A stretch of 64,000 nt of DNA, taken from positions 62,001-126,000 of the forward strand of contig CP002916.1 of the NCBI GenBank assembly GCA_000350305.1. The letters are read 5' to 3'. This document shows positions 43,423 through 52,224 of the stretch, one piece after another. Numbering within the stretch: position 1 is the stretch's first letter; every line of letters starts with the position of its first letter. Position numbers and translations under genes: made by a program. Source of the DNA: Thermoplasmatales archaeon BRNA1. Lineage in GTDB: Archaea > Thermoplasmatota > Thermoplasmata > Methanomassiliicoccales > Methanomethylophilaceae. The notes beneath the pieces are model-generated. The model was not told where the DNA came from, did not search any database, and saw only the letters and a list, made by a program, of their open reading frames with translations.

Positions 43423-43824
43423 ATGGCTGAATACAAAGTCGTTATCAACGATGTGAAGACCGGTAAGTCCTACAACGTTACCGTGTCGGGCAACTACGCG
43501 AACTCCCTGGATGGAAAGAACATCGGGGAGATTGTCGACGGAATTTTTGTCGGACTTCCCGGATACAAGCTCCAGATCACCGGCGGATCCGACTCCACTG
43601 GAACCCCCATGAGGAAGGACCTTCCCGGAAAGAAGAGGGTCAAGCTCCTGCTGTCCGACGGACAGGGATTCCACGAGATCTACCAGGGAGAGAGGCGCAA
43701 GGTCGCTCAGCGCGGATCCGCCATCTCCTCCGAGATCGTGCAGATCAACATGAAGGTCACTGAGTACGGCGGAAAATCCATCGAGGAGTCCCTCGCTGCC
43801 GGCTCCGAGGAGAAGAAGGAATGA
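43423..43824 (+). CDS. rps6e: Ribosomal protein S6e
   Basis: 133 residues. Small-subunit protein specific to archaea and eukaryotes. [13 protein letters not shown] at the start, [21 protein letters not shown] (G-E/D pattern of S6e) and [19 protein letters not shown] are diagnostic. It is translated with aIF2-gamma through an ATGA overlap. Promoter at about 43378-43388 leaves a short leader. Confidence 0.97.
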   Translation: MAEYKVVINDVKTGKSYNVTVSGNYANSLDGKNIGEIVDGIFVGLPGYKLQITGGSDSTGTPMRKDLPGKKRVKLLLSDGQGFHEIYQGERRKVAQRGSAISSEIVQINMKVTEYGGKSIEESLAAGSEEKKE

Positions 43825-45059
43825 AGGTACCGAAGCAGCCCGAGATCAACATCGGGATGATCGGTCACGTCGACCACGGGAAGACCACCCTCACCAAGGC
43901 CCTTTCCGGCGAGTGGACCGACCGCCATTCCGAGGAGGTCAAAAGAGGGATCTCCATCCGTCTCGGGTACGCCGACGTCGCATTCTACAGGTGCCCCAAC
44001 TGCGAGGGCGTCGCCGCCTACGGCACCGCCAAGAAGTGTCCCGTCTGCGGAGGCGAGGCCGAGTTCCTGAGAGCCGTCTCTTTCGTGGACGCTCCGGGTC
44101 ACGAGACCCTGATGGCCACCATGCTGTCGGGGGCCGCCCTCATGGACGGCGCACTCCTCCTGGTGGCGGCCAACGAGCGCTGCCCCCAGCCCCAGACCAA
44201 GGAGCACCTGATGGCACTGTCCATCATCGGAATCGACAAGATCGTCATCGTCCAGAACAAGATCGACCTCGTCACCCGCGAGCAGGCCCTCCAGAACTAC
44301 AGGGAGATCAAGGAGTTCGTCAAAGGCACCGTCGCCGAGAACGCCCCGATCATCCCCGTGTCCGCCCAGAGCGGTGTCAACATTGACATGCTCATCAAGG
44401 CGATCGAGGACAACATCGTCGCCAAGGTAGAGAGGGACGTCTCCGCGGACCCCATCATGCACGTTGCGAGGTCCTTCGACATCAACTCCCCCGGAACCGT
44501 TCCCGAGGACCTCAAGGGAGGGGTCATCGGAGGTTCCCTTATCCAGGGAAAGCTCAAGGTCGGCGACGAGATCGAGATCGTGCCCGGCCGCAAGGTCGAG
44601 GTCGCCGGAAAGACCACCTACGAGCCCATCACCGCCAAGGTCGTTTCCCTCGAGGCGGGGGAGAGGAGCGTCAAGGAGGTCCTGCCCGGAGGACTCATCG
44701 CAATCGGTACCCAGCTCGATCCCTCCATCACCAAGTCCGACGGACTGACCGGAAGGGTCATCGGGAAGCCCGGCAAGATGCCGCAGGTGGTCAGCACCTT
44801 CAAGATGAAGACCGTCCTGCTGGACCGCGTCGTCGGTTCCGCATCCGAGCTCGACGTGGACGAGATCAAGAGCAACGAACCCCTCATGCTCAGCGTCGGC
44901 ACCGCAACCACCGTCGGTGTCGTCAAGAGCGCCCACAAGGGCAACGCCGACGTGGCACTCAAGCTGCCGGTCTGCATCCTGCCCGGACAGAGGGTCGCCA
45001 TATCCAGAAGGATCTCCAACAAGTGGAGGCTCATCGGATACGGCATCGTCGACCAGTGA
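43821..45059 (+). CDS. eif2g: Translation initiation factor aIF2 subunit gamma
   Basis: 412 residues. GTPase that brings initiator Met-tRNA to the ribosome. G1 [17 protein letters not shown] near 14-30, G3 [12 protein letters not shown]4 VQNKIDLV, and a zinc-knuckle [11 protein letters not shown]...KKCPVCGG with four Cys near 54-74. Domain II starts near 205 with [11 protein letters not shown]. It overlaps S6e by ATGA; the PIN nuclease follows 2 bases later. Confidence 0.98.
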   Translation: MKVPKQPEINIGMIGHVDHGKTTLTKALSGEWTDRHSEEVKRGISIRLGYADVAFYRCPNCEGVAAYGTAKKCPVCGGEAEFLRAVSFVDAPGHETLMATMLSGAALMDGALLLVAANERCPQPQTKEHLMALSIIGIDKIVIVQNKIDLVTREQALQNYREIKEFVKGTVAENAPIIPVSAQSGVNIDMLIKAIEDNIVAKVERDVSADPIMHVARSFDINSPGTVPEDLKGGVIGGSLIQGKLKVGDEIEIVPGRKVEVAGKTTYEPITAKVVSLEAGERSVKEVLPGGLIAIGTQLDPSITKSDGLTGRVIGKPGKMPQVVSTFKMKTVLLDRVVGSASELDVDEIKSNEPLMLSVGTATTVGVVKSAHKGNADVALKLPVCILPGQRVAISRRISNKWRLIGYGIVDQ

Positions 45060-45061
45060 CC

Positions 45062-45424
45062 ATGCAGACAGTCGTCCTGGACACAAACGCCTTACTCATG
45101 CCTTTTGAGATGGGCATCAACCTGGATGCCCAGGTGCGCAATGTTCTCGGGGACGTGCGTTTCGTCGTTCCCGGCCCCCTCATCGGGGAGCTCAAGCACC
45201 TCACGGAGACCAACAGGCACGCCAAGCCCGCCCTGGCACTTGCCAGGACAAAGGAGATCGTGCAGTGCGATTCCTTCGGCGACGATGCTGTCATCGAGGT
45301 CGCCGAGAGGGAGCACGGGTACATCCTCACCAACGACAAGGAGCTGAGGAGAAGAGCCAGAAAGCAGCTCATTCCACTCCTGTTCCTGCGCTCCAACACG
45401 CATTTGGAACTCGAGACCTACTGA
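45062..45424 (+). CDS. PIN-domain nuclease (FCF1/VapC-like)
   Basis: 120 residues from the ATG at 45062. First acidic residue in VVLDTNALLMPFEMG, then ELKHLTE (Glu), and D in ILTNDKELRRRA, the PIN metal triad. In many archaea this gene follows aIF2-gamma and is related to the FCF1/UTP23 rRNA-processing nucleases. No antitoxin gene lies beside it, which supports a housekeeping RNA role over a toxin. Confidence 0.88.
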   Translation: MQTVVLDTNALLMPFEMGINLDAQVRNVLGDVRFVVPGPLIGELKHLTETNRHAKPALALARTKEIVQCDSFGDDAVIEVAEREHGYILTNDKELRRRARKQLIPLLFLRSNTHLELETY

Positions 45425-45426
45425 GT

Positions 45427-46266
45427 TCAGAGAAGGGGCCGGGGATCGTCCCTCTCGGGGGTGCCGTTCCAGAACGTTTTCCCCAGGGATTCGAGTTTGG
45501 AACCCACGAGATCCTTGCCGAAATCGGTTATCGCCACAATCTGCACCTTGTTACCGGCGATGAGGACGTCCTTTCTGGACATCATGATCTCCCTAATGGG
45601 GCCGGATGCGCAGGCCGTGGTGAAATCGCAGTTGTCGAAGAGCATCTCCGCCTGTTTCCTGTTGAGGGTGCTGGTGTGCACCCCGACGATCACGGCGGAA
45701 TCGCCGAAGGCCTTCCGGATGGCGAGGGCGTCCAGGGGCCTGGAGACGGTGACTGCGAATTTCCTGAATCCCTTCGAGAATGCCAGGGCCGCACCCGCGG
45801 CCTGGTCGATGGGTGTCGTGCGGGGATCCACGACATTGTCCCTTCCGACGGCATCAAGGACGACGTTCAGAGGTGAAGTCTCGATTATTCCGGAGATCCT
45901 CCCGCAAAGACCCTGCAGGACCTCCGGATCGGTGACGACGGCGGAACCGCAGCCGTCGGCCACAATTACCGCCGCGTCTATCTTACCGTCTCTGATCGCC
46001 TTGTTCAGGATCTCCGACACCCCGAACGTGACGATGTCCGGGGCGCGGACCACGCGGTCCTCGGTAAAGAGGCCGAAGTCCCTGATGCGGAACTCTATGT
46101 TCTGGCGGACGGCATCCTCGTCGATGGTCTCGATATTCCTCATCTTGTTGAACATCGGGCAGTATCTCAGGACGGGCGGTCTCATCTCGACGATCTTCCC
46201 GTCGGAGACGACCACGGTCGCCATCCCGAGCACCTCCATGACGTGCCTGTCCGCCATTTGGATCAC
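45427..46266 (-). CDS. Methanogenesis marker protein 8 (DUF2099)
   Basis: 279 residues. Protein family found in methanogens with no settled function. Landmarks recalled from the family: HVMEVLGMATVVVSDGKIVE, LRYCPMFNKMR, EFRIRDFGLFTEDR, VADGCGSAVVTDPEVLQG and HTSTLNRKQAEMLFDNCDF with TACAS. Its ATG overlaps the cyclophilin stop by four bases. Another start, MADRHV, is 9 bases inside. Convergent with the PIN gene, 2 bases apart. Confidence 0.8.
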   Translation of the reverse strand: MIQMADRHVMEVLGMATVVVSDGKIVEMRPPVLRYCPMFNKMRNIETIDEDAVRQNIEFRIRDFGLFTEDRVVRAPDIVTFGVSEILNKAIRDGKIDAAVIVADGCGSAVVTDPEVLQGLCGRISGIIETSPLNVVLDAVGRDNVVDPRTTPIDQAAGAALAFSKGFRKFAVTVSRPLDALAIRKAFGDSAVIVGVHTSTLNRKQAEMLFDNCDFTTACASGPIREIMMSRKDVLIAGNKVQIVAITDFGKDLVGSKLESLGKTFWNGTPERDDPRPLL

Positions 46267-46742
46267 TCGATGACTTCCGCTCTCTCGATGACGACATCCT
46301 TGAGGGGGCGGTCGTTCCTGCTCCTGGGGACCTCGCTGATCTTCACGACGAGCTCGTATCCCTGGGTGACCTCCCCGAAGACGGGGTGGGCGTAGGGGGT
46401 CGAGGGGTTGTCCCAGTCCAGGTAGCCGTTGTCGGCCACGTTGATGAAGAACTGGGAGCCTCCGGAATGTGGGCGTCCGGTGTTGGCCATGGCGATGGTC
46501 CCGGGCTGGTTGCTGTGGCCCTTGACCTTCTCGTCGTCGATGGTGTATCCCGGACCTCCGCAGCCGGTCCCCTCGGGGTCCCCGCCCTGAATCATGAACC
46601 CGTCGATGACGCGGTGGAAGATCGTGCCGTCGTAGAATCCGGATTTCGCCAGTTTGACGAAGTTGCCGACGGTGATCGGCATGTCGTCGTACATTCTCAG
46701 AGCGATGTCTCCCATGTTGGTGTGGAGTATGACCTGTACCAT
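46263..46742 (-). CDS. Cyclophilin-type peptidyl-prolyl cis-trans isomerase
   Basis: 159 residues from the ATG at 46742; the frame is open to 46835 but the extra part is not conserved. Cyclophilin core: ITVGNFVKLAKSGFYDGTIF, FHRVIDGFMIQGGDPEGTG with the catalytic Arg, IAMANTGRPHSGGSQFFI and HPVFGEVTQGYELV. No signal peptide, so cytosolic. In operon with the marker 8 gene. Confidence 0.95.
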   Translation of the reverse strand: MVQVILHTNMGDIALRMYDDMPITVGNFVKLAKSGFYDGTIFHRVIDGFMIQGGDPEGTGCGGPGYTIDDEKVKGHSNQPGTIAMANTGRPHSGGSQFFINVADNGYLDWDNPSTPYAHPVFGEVTQGYELVVKISEVPRSRNDRPLKDVVIERAEVIE

Positions 46743-46846
46743 GACGGGGGTATCCCCGTGAATACTAATTAAGCCTCTGGCATCTACTATTTTATACTCA
46801 TTCAACTTAACCAGTCTCAGTTGGTGCACCAGCACCGGTGTCGGAT

Positions 46847-46960
46847 ATGGAAAAAATCAGCCTTAAGCCCAGCAAGAGGGTCCTCATCGCCGCCGTGATG
46901 ATTGTCGCGGTCGTCGCAGTCCTGGTTGTCTCCTTCGTCTGGGGACCTGCATCCCAGTGA
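46847..46960 (+). CDS. Small single-pass membrane protein, 37 residues
   Basis: ATG at 46847 to TGA at 46958-46960: MEKISLKPSKRVL, then a 20-residue Ala/Val-rich helix, ending VWGPASQ. The codons are G/C-ending like real genes here and the positive-inside start fits a membrane anchor. No family recognised. It stands alone between divergent genes. Confidence 0.5.
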   Translation: MEKISLKPSKRVLIAAVMIVAVVAVLVVSFVWGPASQ

Positions 46961-47045
46961 CCCACGGGTCGGTTTTGTCGGTATGTATCAGCGTGAGCTA
47001 TGTTTCTATATCCCGGCCGCATGAAGTATCACGGAGTGTACCCAG

Positions 47046-47675
47046 ATGACCCCCGAAGAAGTCGTAGCGTTCATCGAGAATTGCGACAGCGAATCCGCCG
47101 TCTCGGCAGCAAAGGAGCTGGTGGCATCCGGCATGGATGCCCAGGATGTCACCGTCAGGACCGCCGAGAGGGCCATCTACAACATCGAGAAGAAGTTCAC
47201 CCTCGGAGCCGTGGGTCTCGCACCCATGATGAAGGTCGTCAAGGCGGCCAACGATGTACGCGAGGCCCTGGGAACCGTTCCCGACTTCGGGAAGGCCGTG
47301 GTTTGCACCGTCGATAACCACACAAACGGACGTGCCCTCATGGCACTCCTCCTGCAGGTGGCAGGGTTCGATGTCAACGAGGTCTCCAAGGATTACGTCA
47401 TGGACGATATCCGCAGGCTATGTATGGACCCGGATGTCCATGTCTGCACAGCATCCTCAGCTTTCGCGACCACCGAGGTCAAGCTGAAGGAGATCAACCA
47501 GTGCCTTATCGATGCCGGAATCCGCGACCGCATAGTATTCAATGTCGGGGGTTCCCCCGTATCGGGATTCGCCGCGGAGAAGGTCGGTGCTGACGTATAC
47601 GCGGACAACGCGGCCGACACGGTGATGCTCATAGTGGAGAGGATCCACCTTCTCAAGAAGGAAGGCAAGATCTGA
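47046..47675 (+). CDS. Corrinoid-protein-like (methyltransferase cognate B12-binding) protein
   Basis: 209 residues. N-terminal helical cap (residues 1-85) and a B12-binding Rossmann domain. DNHTNG near 90 matches the DxHxxG lower-axial His motif, TASSAFATTE stands at the SxL/T position and VGGSPVSGFAAEKVGADVY matches the GG loop. MtaC/MtbC-like proteins carry the methyl group to coenzyme M in methylotrophic methanogens. No methyltransferase gene is next to it, so its partner is not known. Confidence 0.78.
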   Translation: MTPEEVVAFIENCDSESAVSAAKELVASGMDAQDVTVRTAERAIYNIEKKFTLGAVGLAPMMKVVKAANDVREALGTVPDFGKAVVCTVDNHTNGRALMALLLQVAGFDVNEVSKDYVMDDIRRLCMDPDVHVCTASSAFATTEVKLKEINQCLIDAGIRDRIVFNVGGSPVSGFAAEKVGADVYADNAADTVMLIVERIHLLKKEGKI

Positions 47676-47761
47676 TCGCATTCTGCAGAACACCATGCCG
47701 AAGTCGGCATCGGCCACTCTTATGCACACGCGGCAGATTCCCGCCGGGATATCCGGATGCT

Positions 47762-48859
47762 TCATCCGATGGTGACGTCGTATCCCTTGGCAGCCAGCAT
47801 ATCGTGGACGGTCTTCACGTCCTTCTCGTCATGGAGTTCGATACGCAGGGAACCGGTCTCGACCTCGCGGTTGTGGATGATCCCCACATTCTTCACGTCT
47901 ATCCCGCGGGATGCTATCATGGTAACGACGATTGCGAGAGCCCCGGGCTCGTCGGGGATCTCCACGTGGACGGCATTGTCCGTTTTGATGGGTCCGCTGG
48001 AGGCATCGATGAAGGAGTCGCGGTAGGTCCTGGCACTGTCGAAGAACCTCAGCAGGGAATCAGAATCCCCGGAGACGATGCCGTCGCGGATCTCGGTAAG
48101 CCGGGCGATGTAGTCGCCGAGGAGCTTGGTGATGTTCTCCGAGTTCCCGAGGCAGATCTGCTGCCACATGGCAGGGGACGATGAGGAGATCCTGGTGATG
48201 TCCTTGAATCCGCCCGCGGCGATCATGCGCATCTCCCCTTCGGGGTTGTCGCTGTCCCTGACGAGGTTGACCAGGGATGCGGAGATTACATGGGGGACGT
48301 GGGAGACCGCGGCGGTGATGTAATCGTGTTCCTCCGGAGTCATCACCAGGGGGATCGCACCCATCATGCGCACGAGGCCTTCGTACCTCTCAACCATGGC
48401 ATCGGTGGTCTCGGGGGTGCGGGTGATGATATAGTATGCGTTCTCCAGGAGCTTGGCCTTGGAGTTCGCGAATCCCGTCCTCTCGGAGCCTGCCATAGGA
48501 TGTCCGCCGATGAACCTCCCGTCGAGTCCCAGGGCGTGTATGCGGGCGTGCATGGGGCCTTTGATACTGCCGACATCGGTGAGGACGGCACCGTCCTTGA
48601 GATAGGGGCGGAGTCTTTCCGCGTTCTCGATGTTGAAGTCGATGGGGGCACACAGGAATACGTAGTCGCAGTCCGAGAAGTCCGGACCGATGTCGGAGAC
48701 CATGACATCCGTCACACCCTCCTCGAAAGCCAGGGTGACGGCTTTCCTGTCCGAATCGAAGGCCTTGATCTTGACGTCCGCTTCGGGGTTGGCCTTGAAT
48801 GCGCGGGCTATGGAGCCCCCAATGAGGCCGAGTCCAATGAATCCGATCGTGACTGTCAT
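47762..48859 (-). CDS. tyrA: Prephenate dehydrogenase with ACT domain
   Basis: 365 residues. NAD domain GFIGLGLIGGSIARAF at the start, GSIKGPMHARI near 95 and the catalytic HPMAGSERTGFANSKA near 119; an ACT domain covers about 293-365 (VHVEIPDEPGALAIVVTMI). It oxidises prephenate to 4-hydroxyphenylpyruvate for tyrosine; the ACT domain likely senses tyrosine. Stands alone on this strand. Confidence 0.95.
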   Translation of the reverse strand: MTVTIGFIGLGLIGGSIARAFKANPEADVKIKAFDSDRKAVTLAFEEGVTDVMVSDIGPDFSDCDYVFLCAPIDFNIENAERLRPYLKDGAVLTDVGSIKGPMHARIHALGLDGRFIGGHPMAGSERTGFANSKAKLLENAYYIITRTPETTDAMVERYEGLVRMMGAIPLVMTPEEHDYITAAVSHVPHVISASLVNLVRDSDNPEGEMRMIAAGGFKDITRISSSSPAMWQQICLGNSENITKLLGDYIARLTEIRDGIVSGDSDSLLRFFDSARTYRDSFIDASSGPIKTDNAVHVEIPDEPGALAIVVTMIASRGIDVKNVGIIHNREVETGSLRIELHDEKDVKTVHDMLAAKGYDVTIG

Positions 48860-48926
48860 GGGTTTCCCTCGGTGGTACCGCAGTGTGCTGTGATGTCAAG
48901 GGAATCCTGCGGGGATAAAAAAGGTT

Positions 48927-48956
48927 GGCACCGGACGGTCTTGCCGTCCGGGTGCC
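48927..48956 (-). terminator. Strong hairpin terminator
   Basis: GGCACCGGACGG pairs with CCGTCC-GGGTGCC around a 5-base loop with one bulged base. On the minus strand it follows the membrane gene at 48972 by 15 bases. Confidence 0.65.
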
Positions 48957-48971
48957 GGTTTAGAGTTTAGT

Positions 48972-49589
48972 TCACATTCCGAACTTGGCCTTCACATCTC
49001 CATCGAGCATGAATATGGTCATGAAGATGTAGATGATGATTCCGCAGATGGCGGAGATGAGGGCGACAACGATGGCGAGTGCGCCGTCGTAGCCGAACGC
49101 TCCGAAGAGAGCGAGGAAGTTCAGGATAATCATGATGACGAAGATCACGAGGAGGATGATCCACATGATCCTGTCAAAGGTGCCGACAGAGTCGTTGGTG
49201 ATCTTGGTGTAGATGAAGTAGATAATCAGACCGATGATGATGCTGACGATTCCGCTTCCAGCGACGGCGCCCTTGTCGTCGAATCCGATGCAGGAGATTG
49301 CGGTGAAGATTCCACCGATGATGGTAACCATCGCAACAACCATGACAAAGCGGGTGACGATGTCGAACTTGTCGGAGAGCTCTCCGGATTTGATCATCTT
49401 TCCGAATCCGAGCATGATGAAGCCGCAGATGAGATCTCCAACTCCCTGGATAGCCCATCCGATATCGTCCTCCTTCATGTCGTCATCGACGAAAGCACAG
49501 ACAATGAGCAGGATCGCTCCGATGATGGAGAGAATGGCTGCGATGTACAGCGCAAGTCCTGCATTCTTGGTGTCGTCAAAGAATGACAT
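48972..49589 (-). CDS. Hypothetical membrane protein, six helices
   Basis: 205 residues with six hydrophobic helices at about 10-33, 43-66, 76-102, 108-130, 138-165 and 170-195 and short charged loops. No family recognised. The promoter is visible on the minus strand: ATTTATATCC about 22-30 bases before the ATG. The end is marked by the hairpin at 48927. Transcribed alone. Confidence 0.75.
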   Translation of the reverse strand: MSFFDDTKNAGLALYIAAILSIIGAILLIVCAFVDDDMKEDDIGWAIQGVGDLICGFIMLGFGKMIKSGELSDKFDIVTRFVMVVAMVTIIGGIFTAISCIGFDDKGAVAGSGIVSIIIGLIIYFIYTKITNDSVGTFDRIMWIILLVIFVIMIILNFLALFGAFGYDGALAIVVALISAICGIIIYIFMTIFMLDGDVKAKFGM

Positions 49590-49779
49590 GTGTGGTATAT
49601 TTTGTTGATAGGATATAAATTATGCGCTAAAAACATCCTTCGACATACGTGTGTGGCTCTTTGGACAGGGCATGACCCAGAGGTTCGAAATTGCCCCGTC
49701 GGTGTGCCGGCGCGTTCTTACGTGCATGTTCACAGTGCCACAGGTCAGTTTTTATCGGTTGAAATAATGATGGAGTTCG

Positions 49780-50613
49780 ATGGGCATCGTATCCCGCATC
49801 AGCGTATTCATCGTGGGTCATGTGTTCAATTCCCGCTACAGGCTGGCATCGTGGACACGCAGGTTCCCACGTTTCGGGAGGGTCGTGAAGAAGATCGCCT
49901 TCGAGGACGACGACATGGTCGTGGTGCCGAAGGCAGCGTCCGTCCGCAGGATGGTGGATGTAAACATCGATATCGACTCCGCCGGGGACCGCAACGTGAT
50001 GCCCTCGGATCTGGTCAAGGAGGTCATCCGCGGGTCGGAGAGGATATTCATGATGGATTTCTGCCTCTGCAGGCAGTCCAACGGATGCAGGGACTATCCC
50101 GTCGACAAGGGGTGCATCTTCATCGGGAAGGGCACCCAGAGCATCCCCTCCAAGTACGGGCACTTCGCAGACGCGGAGGAAGCCTGCGACTTCATCGACG
50201 AATGCGACGAGCTGGGTCTTGTCCACATCATCGGGAGGAACAAGCTCGACAGCATATGGCTCCACACCGGCAACCGCAAGGACCTGCTAACGATCTGCAA
50301 CTGCTGTCCCTGCTGCTGTCTCTGGAATATTGCGAGGGACATCGATCCGGGGATCTCCGATGTCTACAGGCGTCTGGACGGGGTTACCGTCTCGGTGGAT
50401 CCGGGGAAATGCACCGGATGCGGGTTCTGCGTCGAGCTTTGCTTCGTGAGGGCGATATCCGTGAGGGACGGGAAGGCGGAGCTGAACGATGCCAAGTGCC
50501 GCGGGTGCGGCAGGTGTTCCGAGCAGTGCCCCTCGGAAGCGATATCGATTTCCTATGACACTTCGGTGATCCATTCCGAAGCGGAGAGGATACTGTCTCT
50601 CGTGAACCAGTGA
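49780..50613 (+). CDS. 4Fe-4S ferredoxin-domain protein with a Cys-rich central cluster
   Basis: 277 residues. Middle part has MDFCLCRQSNGCRDYP near 88-103 and ICNCCPCCCLWN near 167-178, then two [4Fe-4S] motifs at the C-terminus: CTGCGFCVELC near 208 and CRGCGRCSEQC near 240. No membrane helices. It looks like an electron-transfer or Fe-S oxidoreductase protein; partner not visible. The ATG at 49780 has GGAG 6-9 bases upstream. Confidence 0.8.
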   Translation: MGIVSRISVFIVGHVFNSRYRLASWTRRFPRFGRVVKKIAFEDDDMVVVPKAASVRRMVDVNIDIDSAGDRNVMPSDLVKEVIRGSERIFMMDFCLCRQSNGCRDYPVDKGCIFIGKGTQSIPSKYGHFADAEEACDFIDECDELGLVHIIGRNKLDSIWLHTGNRKDLLTICNCCPCCCLWNIARDIDPGISDVYRRLDGVTVSVDPGKCTGCGFCVELCFVRAISVRDGKAELNDAKCRGCGRCSEQCPSEAISISYDTSVIHSEAERILSLVNQ

Positions 50614-50700
50614 ATCGCCGTCGCCGCCGTCCCGCATTATGCCGAACCCGGCATGCATTCCGCCATTTTTATAGTGGGAAAGACTGTATGCCCGATTGAA

Positions 50701-52038
50701 ATGGCTAGCCTGTCACAGCGCCTCGAATCACTGCCCATGACGAGGACCACCTGGACGGTCCTCCTGCTCATCGGGATAGGCCTGATGTTCGATGCGATGG
50801 ACCAGGGCATGGTCAGCGGCGTCATCGCTGCCATTGGCGACGACTGGGACCTCTCCAAGTACGAACTGGGATGGCTTACCAGCGCCGGCGTCATAGGGAT
50901 GATCGTCGGGGCCGCAATCTCCGGCGAACTCTGCGACCGTATGGGGAGGCGCACGGTCATATTGTGCACGCTCCTGATCTACAGTGCCGGAAGCTTCCTC
51001 TGCGGTATCGCCACCGAATACTGGATGCTGATGGTGTTCCGTTTCTTGACCGGGTTCGGTCTCGGGGGCGAGTTGCCGGCGGCCATAACGCTTGCGAGCG
51101 AGATCTCACCTCTGAGATCCAGGGGAAGGAATGTAGTCCTGGTGGAGAGCTTCTGGGCATGGGGCTGGCTGGCCGCATCCCTGGTGGCATTCCTGCTCAT
51201 CCCCTCGCACGGATGGCGCGTGGCGTTCTTCGCCGGTGCCGTACCCGCTCTGTTCGCCGCCATCCTCCGTTTCAAGGTACCGGAATCGCCGAGGTACCTG
51301 GAGCTCAACGGCAGGAGGGAAGAGGCCGAGAGGATCGTAGGTGTCTTCGAGAGGGCGGCGGGCGTGGAACCCGTTGCGGACGACACCCCGGCCGAGAAGG
51401 CGGAGAAGAGGCCCTGGTACGTGGAGTTCAAGGGCCTGTGGGGAAGGGAGAACATCCGTTCGACCGCGGTGCTGTGGGTGATCTGGTTCGGCATAAACTT
51501 CGGATATTACGGTTTCGTACTGTGGACGCCCACCCTCCTCATCGACCGCGGTTTCGACATTACGAAGAGCTTCGGGTACACCGTCATCATGTGCCTGGCA
51601 CAGTTGCCGGGTTACTTCAGCGCCGCCTATCTGATCGAGAGGATGGGGCGTAAACCGACGCTTATAATGTTCTTCCTCGGGACCGCCGCCGCGGCATGGT
51701 TCTTCGGTCACGCCGATTCGGACACCTCGATCCTCGCCGCCGGATGCGTGCTCTACTTCTTCGCCCTCGGTGCGTGGGGAAGCATCTATTCGTACACACC
51801 GGAGGTCTATCCCACGGACGTCCGCGGATCGGGAAGCGGCTGGGCGTCGGCGTTCGGACGCGTAGGCGCCTTCATCGCGCCGTTCGTCGTCCCGGTGCTC
51901 TACAACGCTTATGGGACGGAACAGGGTTTCGCCCTGGTGTTCAGCGTACTGGCGGCGGCCTTCGCGGTGGTCGCCATCGTCATCGCCGTATTCGGCAAGG
52001 AGACCATGGGAAGCAGCCTCAGGGACTCCACGAAGTGA
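50701..52038 (+). CDS. MFS transporter (sugar/organic-acid porter type)
   Basis: 445 residues from the ATG at 50701. 12 helices. MFS signatures: DRMGRRTVILC after TM2, VPESPRYLELNGRREEAERI after TM6, and PTDVRGSGSGWASAFGRVG near TM11, together typical of metabolite:H+ symporters. Asp in FDAMDQGMVSG lies in TM1. Substrate unknown. It is the last gene before the integration hot spot. Confidence 0.9.
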   Translation: MASLSQRLESLPMTRTTWTVLLLIGIGLMFDAMDQGMVSGVIAAIGDDWDLSKYELGWLTSAGVIGMIVGAAISGELCDRMGRRTVILCTLLIYSAGSFLCGIATEYWMLMVFRFLTGFGLGGELPAAITLASEISPLRSRGRNVVLVESFWAWGWLAASLVAFLLIPSHGWRVAFFAGAVPALFAAILRFKVPESPRYLELNGRREEAERIVGVFERAAGVEPVADDTPAEKAEKRPWYVEFKGLWGRENIRSTAVLWVIWFGINFGYYGFVLWTPTLLIDRGFDITKSFGYTVIMCLAQLPGYFSAAYLIERMGRKPTLIMFFLGTAAAAWFFGHADSDTSILAAGCVLYFFALGAWGSIYSYTPEVYPTDVRGSGSGWASAFGRVGAFIAPFVVPVLYNAYGTEQGFALVFSVLAAAFAVVAIVIAVFGKETMGSSLRDSTK

Positions 52039-52090
52039 TCCTGGGTTCTGTCGGAAAATGACAGTACTTGTCCCGCTGGGATTCTGGAAT

Positions 52091-52106
52091 ATGGCGGGCC
52101 TGAAGG
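52091..52106. repeat. Third copy of the tRNA-Lys 3'-end att core
   Basis: ATGGCGGGCCTGAAGG, identical for 16 bases to 53935-53950 and 59110-59125. With the copy at 53935 it frames a 1.84 kb block containing the AbiE pair. Confidence 0.8.
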
Positions 52107-52155
52107 AACCCGCACGGTAGACTTATCGATTTTCCAGGAGTTTCGAAGTTCGGAT

Positions 52156-52204
52156 TATTCTAACTATTCTAACTATTTCAACAGCCAGTGGACTAGTTGG
52201 AATA
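52156..52204. repeat. Direct 9-base repeats with an inverted copy
   Basis: TATTCTAAC at 52156 and 52165, TATTTCAAC at 52174, and the inverted GTTGGAATA at 52196-52204. Same plan as the Fic operators but another sequence. It lies behind the AbiEii gene, near the att copy. Confidence 0.6.
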
Positions 52205-52224
52205 ACGATAGATATGGGACAGCA

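Noticed and set aside
45062-45424. VapBC toxin-antitoxin pair
   Set aside because: There is a PIN domain but no antitoxin frame beside it; the position after aIF2-gamma is the usual one for the housekeeping PIN protein.
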